From Candidatus Nitrosopumilus sp. (GTDB lineage Archaea; Thermoproteota; Nitrososphaeria; Nitrososphaerales; Nitrosopumilaceae): DNA of 63,112 nt. A program made the position numbers and the translations under genes. Positions 24,338 through 33,020 of this stretch are shown here, piece after piece; position 1 is the first letter of the stretch, and every line of letters starts with the position of its first letter. The notes under the pieces were generated by a model. That model was not told the DNA's origin. It saw only the letters and a program-made list of their open reading frames with translations, and did no database searches. Location: NCBI GenBank assembly GCA_029255365.1, contig JAPFQF010000009.1, forward strand, positions 1 to 63,112. The letters are read 5' to 3'.

Positions 24338-26809
24338 ATGAACATGAAGAAAATGCTAGTTGTCATACTAGCTTTTTCAGTAGCATCAATATTTTACGAT
24401 GAATCGTTTGCAGAAAAAAACACGTTTTTTGATTCGGTAAAATTCATCCAGTATTTGGATGAAAACACAGCGTTAGAAGAAGTAAGAAACGGCAATCTGG
24501 ACATATACTATTACACGATATCCCCAGACAGATTGGACAGCAACCAAGACAGAGAGGGATTGCAGGTGTTTGATTCCACAGGGGGCTCGTACAGTATTCT
24601 GGTAAACCCTGCTGAATCTGAGAAATTCAATCCGTTTTCAAGCAAAGACGTCAGATTTGCCTTGAATTACATGGTAGATAGAAAATTAATCGTGAATGAG
24701 TTAATGGGAGGTTACGGCTCACCAATTATTTCATACTACAGTCCGTCAGATCCGGAATATCTTACAGTTATTGAACAGTTAGAGACGTATAATTTCAGAT
24801 ACAATCCATCGCTTGCAAATGAAATAATCTCAAAAGAGCTAGAGAGGGAAGGGGCAGTCAAGATTGGCGGGAAATGGCAAATAAATGAAAGTCCTATTGA
24901 AATAACAATTTTTATCAGAAGCGATGATCCGGTGAGAAAATCCATTGGGGAGATACTATCAGTAGAATTGGAAAAAGCGGGGTTTACAGTCAAGAAAGAA
25001 TTTGGAGATTTGAACAAAGCGTTCGTAATAGTCTACGGTTCAAACCCTTCGGATGTAAAATGGAATCTCTACACAGAGGGGTGGGGGCGCTCAGCGTTTG
25101 TAAGATATGATTCAATCGGGTTGGGACAAATGTATGCCCCATGGTTTTCAAACATGCCAGGATTCAATGATCCGTCATACTGGAATTATGAAAATGAAAG
25201 ATTAGATTCGCTGACTCAAAAAATATACGCTGGGAATTTTGAGACATCCGAGCAGAGGACTGGGTTAATTCAAAACGCAGTGGTTGAAGGAATAAATGAA
25301 TCAGTGAGAATTTTTCTGGCAAGCAAAATAGATCAGTATGTCGCAAATGAAAAAATTAGCGGCATAGTGAATGATTTTGGTGCAGGAGTTCCAAGCAGGT
25401 TTACACCAATCAATGCAAAAAGTGACAGTGATGAATTAGTAATAGGGGTCAAGCAAATCTATCAAGGAGCATGGAATCCAGTCATGGGTTTAACAGATAG
25501 TTACAGCAGACACATTTGGGAAATAATTTCAGACCCTGCAATATTCAAACATCCATTCACTGGAGAAACATTTCCAGTAAGGGCGACATGGAAAGTTGAA
25601 AACGAGGGGCCAAATGCCAAAATTAACATCCCTCAAGAATCGACAATGTGGAGCCCGACATTGCAAAAATGGGAGAATGTTGAAGCAGGTTCACAGTCCA
25701 CAAGCAAGGTGACATTTGATTTTAAATTCAGCAAGTGGCACAATGGTGAAAAAATGGATATGAACGATATTCTGCATTCACTGTATTTTACAGTAGAGTG
25801 GGGAACCCAAATGGATGAAACCGATAAAACGTTTGATACTGAATTCACTCCAAGAGCTGCACAAAGCATACAGTCAATCAAAGGGATAAACCTGATTGAC
25901 GAAGATACGATTGAAGTTTATGTGGATTACTGGCATTTTGACAAAGGGGAAATAGCAGAATGGGCAGCAATGTGGAATACAGTCCCATGGGAAATTACCG
26001 CGGCGATGGAAAAGGCAGTAACGGATGGAAAAGTGTCATTTTCAAGATCAGGTGCCACAAGTAAAAATGTGAACTGGCTATCGTTAATTGTTCCAAATGA
26101 CGCAAATATCATCAAAGAATATTTGGAGAAATTCAAAGAGGAAGGCTACATTCCTCAATCAATGGTAGAAAATAATCAAAGTTTAGAGTATTACCAAACC
26201 AGATACGGCTCCTCAATCAATTGGATTCAGAATAACCATCATGCCGTAATAAGCAACGGTCCGTTTTATTTAGACTCGTATTCTCCAGAATCAAGAACCA
26301 TCAAAGTGGTGGCATTTGACGATGATTCGTATCCGTTTAAAAAAGGAGAGTGGTCTAAATTTGAAAGTGCCGAATTCCCATCAATTGAAAAAATAGACAT
26401 CAAGAAAGTAATTCAGAGGGGAGAAGAAATGGACATCGTGGTTGAAACTAAAAATTCAGATTCAGTAATGTATTTTTTGACAAACAGTAGAGGCGAAAAT
26501 ATAATTTCGGAAACACAGTTAATTAAAGACGATAACGCGACAGTCAAAATATCCCAAGCAGATACGAATAGGTTGGACATAGGAGCAAATAATATCAAGA
26601 TATTTGCAACGTCAAATTCGGTACTAAAGCCTGACTTTTACGAATCAGATTTCATCGTAATAGATAGTGAAGTAGATTTGCCGGTAAAACACAGTGAAGA
26701 TATGGAATTTTCTAAAAAAGAGTCAGAGTACTGGTTATTGATCATTCCAATAATCGCATCAGTTGTAATCGCGGTATATCTAAAGAAACGAAATCAGATC
26801 AAGCCGTAA
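24338..26809 (+). CDS. Membrane-anchored extracellular solute-binding protein (SBP_bac_5-like)
   Basis: 823 aa, longer than the usual ~550. After a signal peptide (VVILAFSVASIFYDESFA) come regions typical of peptide/nickel-type binding proteins: FSSKDVRFALNYMVDRKLIV, then RFTPINAKSDSDELVIG. A second lobe-like part has KWHNGEKMDMNDILHSLYFT. A Pro-free linker leads to a C-terminal helix (WLLIIPIIASVVIAVYL) ending in Lys/Arg, which anchors it in the membrane. No ABC permease or ATPase gene is adjacent. Confidence 0.82.
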   Translation: MNMKKMLVVILAFSVASIFYDESFAEKNTFFDSVKFIQYLDENTALEEVRNGNLDIYYYTISPDRLDSNQDREGLQVFDSTGGSYSILVNPAESEKFNPFSSKDVRFALNYMVDRKLIVNELMGGYGSPIISYYSPSDPEYLTVIEQLETYNFRYNPSLANEIISKELEREGAVKIGGKWQINESPIEITIFIRSDDPVRKSIGEILSVELEKAGFTVKKEFGDLNKAFVIVYGSNPSDVKWNLYTEGWGRSAFVRYDSIGLGQMYAPWFSNMPGFNDPSYWNYENERLDSLTQKIYAGNFETSEQRTGLIQNAVVEGINESVRIFLASKIDQYVANEKISGIVNDFGAGVPSRFTPINAKSDSDELVIGVKQIYQGAWNPVMGLTDSYSRHIWEIISDPAIFKHPFTGETFPVRATWKVENEGPNAKINIPQESTMWSPTLQKWENVEAGSQSTSKVTFDFKFSKWHNGEKMDMNDILHSLYFTVEWGTQMDETDKTFDTEFTPRAAQSIQSIKGINLIDEDTIEVYVDYWHFDKGEIAEWAAMWNTVPWEITAAMEKAVTDGKVSFSRSGATSKNVNWLSLIVPNDANIIKEYLEKFKEEGYIPQSMVENNQSLEYYQTRYGSSINWIQNNHHAVISNGPFYLDSYSPESRTIKVVAFDDDSYPFKKGEWSKFESAEFPSIEKIDIKKVIQRGEEMDIVVETKNSDSVMYFLTNSRGENIISETQLIKDDNATVKISQADTNRLDIGANNIKIFATSNSVLKPDFYESDFIVIDSEVDLPVKHSEDMEFSKKESEYWLLIIPIIASVVIAVYLKKRNQIKP

Positions 26810-27285
26810 TCTTTTAAAATCAATTCAATTTGAGATTCATTTTCAAGTTTAGAGTACTCCTCCAAGAGATTCTGGTTAAGTTCATAGAAAGTGTGACCCC
26901 ACTTGAATTTGTCAAGCAGTTCCAAGGCTTGCTCTTTAGAACCCAGAATGAACAGAGATGCAGCCAACGCTTCAGCAGTTGTCAATTTGTTCAGTTTTGA
27001 GTAATTCAAAGGGTTGCCCGCAAGCAAGGGGGGGAGTTTTCTTTTGATTCCTGCAAATTTCTTAGAGAATGCCTGGTCTACGAGATTCCACGAGCAATCA
27101 ATTCCAATAACAGTACGAACGATTGATTTGTCTTTAGGAAGTAACGTTTTTTCAGAAAAAGGGTCCAAGACCAACCCCTTAGAGCCGATTTTTTTGATGT
27201 TCTGCGCAAGGCCGAATTTCACCATTTTGGCAGCTGTGCATTTTTTGGGATCGTCTTGGTAAAACATTAAAACTTGTAATTTCAC
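26794..27285 (-). CDS. tsr3: 16S rRNA aminocarboxypropyltransferase Tsr3 (DUF367)
   Basis: 163 aa. The DUF367/Tsr3 features are CTAAKMVKFGLAQ, IGIDCSWN and RKLPPLLAGNPLNYSKLNKLTTAEALAASLFILG. Tsr3 adds the acp group of SAM to a hypermodified uridine in the small-subunit rRNA, acting late in ribosome maturation. It overlaps the end of the solute-binding protein gene by 16 bp on the opposite strand. Confidence 0.9.
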   Translation of the reverse strand: MKLQVLMFYQDDPKKCTAAKMVKFGLAQNIKKIGSKGLVLDPFSEKTLLPKDKSIVRTVIGIDCSWNLVDQAFSKKFAGIKRKLPPLLAGNPLNYSKLNKLTTAEALAASLFILGSKEQALELLDKFKWGHTFYELNQNLLEEYSKLENESQIELILKDYGLI

Positions 27286-27319
27286 GTTAATCGAGAATCG
27301 GATTCAGAGTATTTTGAAT

Positions 27320-30300
27320 TTACTCTAGCGTTTTGTAAGTAACTGTATAGTAAAATCGCGAAATTTGATCATCTTTGATGACCTCAACATTCCAATCAGT
27401 GTCAGGCAGGAAGGTCGTTGAGGATTCTGGCAATATGCTGAATTTTTCTAATCGCACATCAGGTCCGCTATATCTAACATTAAGACTAATTCCGTCAACT
27501 TCAACGACATCGTAAATTTGTCCCTGCTTTCTAGTTGATTCGCGGACTAGGCAGTCGGCATCAGGTCCAATTATGCAAATTCCGGAGGATGTTGAAACTT
27601 TGAGATTCACCAAGGACTCATCCCCGCGTATCGGAGTAACCAAAGAGCCAGAGAGAACCCGTGGCGCAATAGTAGCATCGTCGGAAATTTTTTCACCAGT
27701 TGTGATGGAGACGATTGATTCTGAAAGCCTGTTTTCTTTCTCAATTACAATATTAGGTTTAATGATCAGGGGTTTTTCCACAACATTGAACAAGATTGAT
27801 TTGGTTTCAAAATCAGCATCCACTGTAACTTGATACGTGCCAATTGAAGAAGTAGAGTCCGGAATTACAACCAGGTGAGAAAACGAACCGGAGGGGCTAG
27901 GTCTGATAGTTGTCACCTTGCCAGTGTCAGAACCGCAATAAAATGAACCACAATTAATCTCGTTTTCAACTTTTTTAATAACACTTACGTCAAAATTTTC
28001 AAGATAGATGAGCTTGTTTGGCTTTCCGTCAATAACAACGACATCGCCTGGGTGATATTCAGATTTGTCGGTAGATAGTAAAAGGGAGACGGGTCCGTCA
28101 ATTCCAAATGTAAAGTCATTCACCACGCCAAATATTGTATTGGCCTGAGTGTTTGAATAGATTGCCTTTACAGAATATGTACCCTCGCTAAATATCGTAA
28201 TTGGCAATTCAAACAGACTGGTAAATTCACCGCCCTGGGTTGGATAAACTGAGGACTCGTGAATTTGTTTGAATGGGAAAGTTCCGTCAAGCACTTTGAT
28301 AGTTACACGTTCAGGAACCACTAGACCTTCACTGCCTTGAACACGTTTTATGATGTTGCCTACAACTTTGAGTTTCTCACCTGCCTTGTACAGGGATTTT
28401 TCAGTGCTCACAAAGATAGGAGTCGTGGACAACGAGTCATTTTCAGGATCTGGCGAGACCTTGAAGAAAATATCTTTAGAGTATGATGGAACAGATATCT
28501 TGATTTTGTAAAGTCCAAAATTAGACTTGGTCACACTTTTTCCATCATCTATTTTGACATTTTGAACTTTCTCACTTATCGGAGCAACCCAAGACCATGA
28601 AAAGCGTTGGTTATCAACTGTGGCACCGGATTTAGATCCAGTACCGTCAGGATTTGTAATCGATATGGTTACAGAGTTATCTCCAGTAGGAGGGACAATC
28701 CCGGTCAGATAAACGGTTTCACCGAGTCCGTAAACGTCTTTGTCAATTGAAATAATTGGACCGTCTTTCAAATCCAGGGCGTCAGTTACAGAAAACGTTG
28801 ATGTTGCAGCATGTTCCAGGTATTGAGACGTTATAACGTATTTTCCTGCAGTGAAAACACTTTTTGTCACATCTAAGTTAAGCAAGTAATTTCCAGATGT
28901 TTCCGTAATGGCAGTAAAAACATAAGCAACTGCAACGTTGTCACTATACTTTGTTTGAGGGCCAGACAGTGCCGTGATCTTTAGAGGAGTGCCGTCTTCA
29001 TGAGAAATAGAAATTTTTACAGGAGTACCAGTCAAATAGCTAGAATTGCCAGATGGGTTTTTGATGAATCCTCGAATTGCCATTTTGTCACCCGACTCAT
29101 AACTTTCTTTGTCAGAATAAACTGTCAAAGGAGCATCTGAAGCAACATAGTCATCAGGGTTGGAAACTACATGGATGATAGTTGATGCGGCACCTAAACT
29201 TTTTGAAACACTGATTCGGTAATCACCCAATCTAATTTCACTGTCAGGGATTGTGAAAGTGTAAACAAATGAACCGTCACCCAGGATCCTCACGCCGTCA
29301 GATATTTTAAATCCAGAATCACTTCCAGCAGATGAGCTTCCAATTGACAGTTGTTTTGTCTGCAAAATCTCCAAATCCAAAGTGCTAACCCATTGCTGAT
29401 TTAATCTGCCATTGATTTTGACAGTATCCCCAAGCCCGTATGCAGGCTTGTCAGTCCAAATGGAAATAGGTGTGTCTTCTTTGACATCTTTGACTACGTC
29501 AAAAAATGCAGTGGAGGATTGGTCAAAATATTCGGCATAGATTTCATAAGTTCCATAAACAGTATTTACAGTTGAGATAAAGACGGTGGTTTTGAATTCG
29601 CCGTTGGTTGGATACAGGTTTCCTTCAGAGATTATCTTGTTATTGGGATCTTTGACAACTAATTTCATCCCCTCGTAAGGGATTATTTTTGAGGCATGTC
29701 CGATAATCGAGGCCAATTGTCCTGGAATATACTGCGGGCTGTCGGCAGTTATACTGACAGACCCGTATGTTTTTTCCACAGCGGTGGAGGATTCAAATCC
29801 TACAGAGAAACCAGTGTCGACTGATGTACCGGCATAAGTGACAGACACATAATACAGCCCTTCGTTGATTCCGAGAACTTTGTCCAATTTAACAGTGGTC
29901 TTGTAATTCAAGTTAAGGTCAGGATACATTGTGAGGATTTTGTTAAAGTTGGGCCCAGAGATAGTCATTACAATTTGCTGGGGTTGGAAAAACGGCTTTA
30001 CAATGAAAACTTGTTCCGAGACACTTCCGCTAATTGTTGCAGTCTCGCCAAACAAGTAAGAGTCTTTGTCAGATGATGCGGTCACAGTGATTTCTTTTGA
30101 ATCCTGAGATGTTGCGAGTTTTCCATTTGAGGAGCCAGCTGTCGAAGTTACAAACTTCCAGTCATTGGAACTGTCAGAGTCATATCCGTCGTAAAGTCGC
30201 TGCCAAGAAGTAAAATCATTTTTAATGTCTGCAAACAGCGGAGTTTTGTCAATTACAATTCCATTGTCATCTCTAAGTTCGACAGACTCGTTGGAATCGG

Positions 30301-30601
30301 TAAACCAAAGACTTTGGTAAGAGTATGTTAGAAATTGTCCAGATTTAATTACAGTGCCGGGTTGAAGCGTCATGGTTTTCTTAAGAATTGTTGTTGATGC
30401 TATTTTCCATCCACTCAAATCAACATCAGAGTCAGTTGGATTGTAAATCTCAACCCATTCAGAAACAGATTTGGAATCATCGCCAGGGGGATTAATATCG
30501 ACCTCGTTAATCACAATGTGGTCTGCAGATGCAGCATATGCAGGGACTAGAATTCCTGCAAAAAGAAGTACAGAAAATACTAAAGTTAGATTGCCGTTCA
30601 T
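27320..30601 (-). CDS. Large secreted protein with lamin-tail domain and seven Ig-like repeats
   Basis: 1093 aa. A signal peptide (LVFSVLLFAGILVPAYA) is followed by a lamin-tail domain, residues about 28-150 (VINEVDINP...EWVEIYNPTDSDVDLSGWKI). Seven Ig-like modules follow. Each starts with a D/E-K-x2-Y-x2-G motif, seen near residues 175, 283, 382, 495, 618, 732 and 842 (e.g. SDKDSYLFGE, TDKPAYGLGD, TDKSEYHPGD). There is no C-terminal membrane helix. It is probably a surface or S-layer-associated adhesin or polysaccharide-binding protein; the ligand is unknown. Confidence 0.82.
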   Translation of the reverse strand: MNGNLTLVFSVLLFAGILVPAYAASADHIVINEVDINPPGDDSKSVSEWVEIYNPTDSDVDLSGWKIASTTILKKTMTLQPGTVIKSGQFLTYSYQSLWFTDSNESVELRDDNGIVIDKTPLFADIKNDFTSWQRLYDGYDSDSSNDWKFVTSTAGSSNGKLATSQDSKEITVTASSDKDSYLFGETATISGSVSEQVFIVKPFFQPQQIVMTISGPNFNKILTMYPDLNLNYKTTVKLDKVLGINEGLYYVSVTYAGTSVDTGFSVGFESSTAVEKTYGSVSITADSPQYIPGQLASIIGHASKIIPYEGMKLVVKDPNNKIISEGNLYPTNGEFKTTVFISTVNTVYGTYEIYAEYFDQSSTAFFDVVKDVKEDTPISIWTDKPAYGLGDTVKINGRLNQQWVSTLDLEILQTKQLSIGSSSAGSDSGFKISDGVRILGDGSFVYTFTIPDSEIRLGDYRISVSKSLGAASTIIHVVSNPDDYVASDAPLTVYSDKESYESGDKMAIRGFIKNPSGNSSYLTGTPVKISISHEDGTPLKITALSGPQTKYSDNVAVAYVFTAITETSGNYLLNLDVTKSVFTAGKYVITSQYLEHAATSTFSVTDALDLKDGPIISIDKDVYGLGETVYLTGIVPPTGDNSVTISITNPDGTGSKSGATVDNQRFSWSWVAPISEKVQNVKIDDGKSVTKSNFGLYKIKISVPSYSKDIFFKVSPDPENDSLSTTPIFVSTEKSLYKAGEKLKVVGNIIKRVQGSEGLVVPERVTIKVLDGTFPFKQIHESSVYPTQGGEFTSLFELPITIFSEGTYSVKAIYSNTQANTIFGVVNDFTFGIDGPVSLLLSTDKSEYHPGDVVVIDGKPNKLIYLENFDVSVIKKVENEINCGSFYCGSDTGKVTTIRPSPSGSFSHLVVIPDSTSSIGTYQVTVDADFETKSILFNVVEKPLIIKPNIVIEKENRLSESIVSITTGEKISDDATIAPRVLSGSLVTPIRGDESLVNLKVSTSSGICIIGPDADCLVRESTRKQGQIYDVVEVDGISLNVRYSGPDVRLEKFSILPESSTTFLPDTDWNVEVIKDDQISRFYYTVTYKTLE

Positions 30602-30862
30602 TTTTAATTCCTGATTTGGTTGGCTAAAAGCCTCATTTTAGAATGGGATTGAGGAAAAGTTGAGCTAATTGTTAAAGTTGACCTCAATTGTATGAGTTTT
30701 TTGGGCTTTTTCATGCATAAAATATAATTTTTTGATATTTAGAGACAGCGTAGGAATCATTCTTGAATTAATTCAAAGATGTTTGTTTCAGGTTCAACTC
30801 CACGGGGATTCAGCCACCAAATTGGGGATAGAAATGGACGCAGATAGGCATGAATGAATAAT
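30602..30862. other. Intergenic region upstream of the surface protein gene
   Basis: Mostly AT-rich spacer containing the promoter of the surface-protein gene. On the minus strand a frame overlapping the small Cys-rich gene reads HAYLRPFLSPIWWLNPRG before ending at about 30761. It is protein-like but has no good start and may be a remnant. Confidence 0.3.
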
Positions 30863-30970
30863 TTAACAATCACAACTAGCGTTCTTATCTTTTTCAGGAT
30901 TACATATTTTACAGTCTAACAGACACATATCTTCTGGGCAATAATCACAAAATTGTTTCTTTGACTTCAA
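30863..30970 (-). CDS. 35-residue cysteine-rich mini-protein
   Basis: 35 aa from a TTG start that directly follows the TAA of the BNR-repeat gene, in the same reading frame. Seven cysteines: FCDYCPEDMC, LDCKIC and SCDC at the C-terminus (C8, C11, C16, C20, C23, C33, C35). It has the size and Cys density of a metallothionein or small metal carrier. GGATTGAG lies just upstream of the TTG and may serve as ribosome-binding site; stop-codon readthrough would instead fuse it to the BNR protein. It belongs to the operon of the next two genes. Confidence 0.5.
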   Translation of the reverse strand: MKSKKQFCDYCPEDMCLLDCKICNPEKDKNASCDC

Positions 30971-31909
30971 TTATCTCAATCCTTTGTTGGTTCCAATTTG
31001 ATCATAAGAGCTTGAATCATATTTTATTTTATAGACTTCTTGAAATCCTCCAGATGAATATCCTCCAACATAGATTTCTTTTTCTTGTGAATCTGCAGAT
31101 ATACTTGTAACTGTAAGATCAACATGTTTGAAACTCTCCCACGAATCACCAAGATCATCGGATTGTACAAGACCAAATGTTTTGACCGATGCAAATAGCT
31201 TTCCACCATCATCAAATGCCAATGCAAACACATCTAAATCCCGATATGCATCAAGATGAATCCAAGTTTTTCCTCCATTATCTGATTTGAAAATTCCTTT
31301 ACCAGTTCCTGCAAAGATTAATTCAGAATCATTAGGAGAGATTGCCAGTGCAGAAATGTATTCTGGATATTCTAATGTTTCCCAAGTTAATCCTGCATCT
31401 ACAGTTTTGAATAATCCTCTTGCTCCACTATCAAAACCAATTATAGTTTCTGGATTTTGTTTGCTCACTGTCATTGCATGAAAATCAACTGGTGGCTCTA
31501 TCACATTAGAAACATGTTGCCAAGTTACTCCCCCGTCAGTACTTTTGATTAGTCCTGTATTTCCTCCAGTTGATGGATGTCCACTCGCATATAGCGGAAA
31601 TCCAGAAACCAAAGGTGCATTAAATGCCATATAGTCAGCTCTTTCTTTGTCTACTTTGATAGGAGGGGCACCGCTGATACTTTGGTAGAAATCCCCATGT
31701 GTGGCAATATACAAAACAGAGTGATCAGTAGGATCTAATCCCAAACCATGAACGTGACGCCAATTAATAATTCTAGGATCAATTTCCATGGAATGTTCCA
31801 TGATTGGTGATTGCTCTACAAGCAATGATGAACCAATCCAAGTTATTGCAACAATTATGGCTATTACTATTACTGCACCAATACCTACTGTGAATAAAGT
31901 AGATTTCAT
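30971..31909 (-). CDS. Signal-anchored BNR/photosystem-II-stability-type beta-propeller protein (F510_1955-like)
   Basis: 312 aa. The start at 31909 overlaps the stop of the upstream gene (ATGA), so translation is coupled. An N-terminal anchor (VGIGAVIVIAIIVAITWIG) is followed by an extracytoplasmic propeller with BNR-type repeats: STDGGVTWQHV, TVDAGLTWETL, SDNGGKTWIHL and SDDLGDSWESF. Proteins of this kind, named as glycosylhydrolase-like by similarity, often neighbour metal-related genes; a binding role is as likely as catalysis. It is part of the cysteine-rich operon. Confidence 0.78.
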   Translation of the reverse strand: MKSTLFTVGIGAVIVIAIIVAITWIGSSLLVEQSPIMEHSMEIDPRIINWRHVHGLGLDPTDHSVLYIATHGDFYQSISGAPPIKVDKERADYMAFNAPLVSGFPLYASGHPSTGGNTGLIKSTDGGVTWQHVSNVIEPPVDFHAMTVSKQNPETIIGFDSGARGLFKTVDAGLTWETLEYPEYISALAISPNDSELIFAGTGKGIFKSDNGGKTWIHLDAYRDLDVFALAFDDGGKLFASVKTFGLVQSDDLGDSWESFKHVDLTVTSISADSQEKEIYVGGYSSGGFQEVYKIKYDSSSYDQIGTNKGLR

Positions 31910-32406
31910 TTTGTTTTTTCCTTCATACTGCAACAGCTTGGTTGTTGCAACCCTCTAGATACCCAATATATTGAAAATAATAATGCTACAACAGAGATAA
32001 TCTTTAGCTCTAATCCTTGCAATGGAAAAACTGCAAGACCCCCTACCGCCCCTAGAATCACAATAAGTGGGGTAGTACATAGAGGACAACCTGGTGTAAA
32101 TACTGCAAAAGCACTTCCAGCAACAGTGGAACCGCCAGATTTTTTCAGATTAGTTCCTGTTGCTCCTTTAATTTTGTATACAAGTAATGAAATATTCACA
32201 CCAGCTAGTATCGCAACTACAACTGATAATGAAAGTGAAGTGGCAAGATACAATGGCATTGATTCAGCTACAACACCAAAGTGAAGTTGAAGCATTGACA
32301 TTGACAAAAAGTAATGCAATAATCCAAATCCCGTACTGGCTAGAAATGCAATCATTGCATATCTACGCTGTTTCAGAATCATTGCAATCATGTTTAGTTT
32401 GTTCAT
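31906..32406 (-). CDS. Membrane protein with CPxC motif and Cys-rich tail
   Basis: 166 aa (start MNKLNMIAM at 32406). About four hydrophobic helices. A Gly/Ala-rich segment leads to FTPGCPLCTTPLIVILGAVGG, placing a C-P-L-C pair within the membrane. The C-terminus ends LQQPSCCSMKEKTK, a CC pair. The layout matches the CSC membrane protein at 8431. This suggests movement of thiol-bound metal or electrons. It is divergent from the HxlR regulator gene across a 59-bp spacer holding an inverted repeat. Confidence 0.72.
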   Translation of the reverse strand: MNKLNMIAMILKQRRYAMIAFLASTGFGLLHYFLSMSMLQLHFGVVAESMPLYLATSLSLSVVVAILAGVNISLLVYKIKGATGTNLKKSGGSTVAGSAFAVFTPGCPLCTTPLIVILGAVGGLAVFPLQGLELKIISVVALLFSIYWVSRGLQQPSCCSMKEKTK

Positions 32407-32414
32407 GTGATGAG

Positions 32415-32458
32415 TTGGTATATTTTGGAAACTATTTAAAGTATAAAGTATATACCAA
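32415..32458. promoter_or_regulatory. Divergent promoter with 9-bp inverted repeat (candidate operator)
   Basis: TTGGTATAT at 32415-32423 is exactly mirrored by ATATACCAA at 32450-32458, with 26 bp of AT-rich DNA between them that includes TATTTAAAG, a likely TATA element. The pair sits between the divergent CPxC membrane protein and HxlR genes, the usual place for an HxlR-type operator. Binding has not been shown. Confidence 0.5.
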
Positions 32459-32465
32459 GATACTA

Positions 32466-32840
32466 ATGGTACGTAGATCAAATGTTGTGTTATTTTGTCC
32501 TTTACAAGGAATTATTGATATTATTGGGAAAAAATGGGCACTACTTGTAATTTATGAGATTGGCAATCATGGAAAAATAAGATTTAATGAATTAAAAAAT
32601 GAACTTTTAGGAATTACTTCAAAATCTCTAGTCAATACTTTGAATGGTCTACAAGACAGTGAACTAATCTCAAAAGAATCATTCAGAGAAACTCCTCCGC
32701 GAGTAGAGTACCGTCTAACAAAAGATGGCAAAGGATTGTACGACATCATTATTCCACTTATTCGCTGGTCTGCATTAAGAAAAGGGGCAACAGTCAAGGA
32801 ATGCTCTTGCAAACACAAACCCATGAATTTAGGAGTTTAA
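32466..32840 (+). CDS. HxlR-family winged-helix transcriptional regulator
   Basis: 124 aa from the ATG at 32466. The HxlR signature is CPLQGIIDIIGKKWALLVIYEI near the N-terminus, then RFNELKNELLGITSKSLVNTL (recognition region) and PPRVEYRLTKDGKGL (wing). Cys11 sits at the site where thiol-sensing HxlR members carry their redox cysteine. C113 and C115 (CSCKH) at the tail add a possible metal site. It is divergent from the cysteine-rich operon and probably controls it. Confidence 0.88.
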   Translation: MVRRSNVVLFCPLQGIIDIIGKKWALLVIYEIGNHGKIRFNELKNELLGITSKSLVNTLNGLQDSELISKESFRETPPRVEYRLTKDGKGLYDIIIPLIRWSALRKGATVKECSCKHKPMNLGV

Positions 32841-32866
32841 CTCCATATTATTATTGAAATCATATT

Positions 32867-32968
32867 TTATTTCCACCTATTATGACATTCATTACATTTC
32901 CATCTTGGGTCATGACTAGTAACACCACATCCGCCCAAAACAATTTCTTTTCGCTCTAGTTTTTCCAA
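32867..32968 (-). CDS. Possible 33-residue zinc-binding peptide
   Basis: TTG start. It reads EKLERKEIVLGGCGVTSHDP followed by WKCNECHNRW, giving a Cys plus a CxxC(H) group. The GGC...DPRWKCNEC pattern resembles the end of small zinc-ribbon proteins that read VLGGC...W.C..C. It may be a truncated copy of such a gene. It lies just behind the HxlR gene on the other strand. Confidence 0.4.
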   Translation of the reverse strand: MEKLERKEIVLGGCGVTSHDPRWKCNECHNRWK

Positions 32969-33020
32969 AGTGATTAATCAGCAATTAGAAAAGTCATTAA
33001 AATGATTCAAGACTTTGGTT

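Noticed and set aside
30770-30830. GGTTCAACTCC string resembling a tRNA T-arm
   Set aside because: No matching acceptor or anticodon stem could be found on either side.
30761-30930. Minus-strand frame containing HAYLRPFLSPIWWLNPRG
   Set aside because: Protein-like in part, but it overlaps the Cys-rich peptide gene, has no good start codon and no family match.
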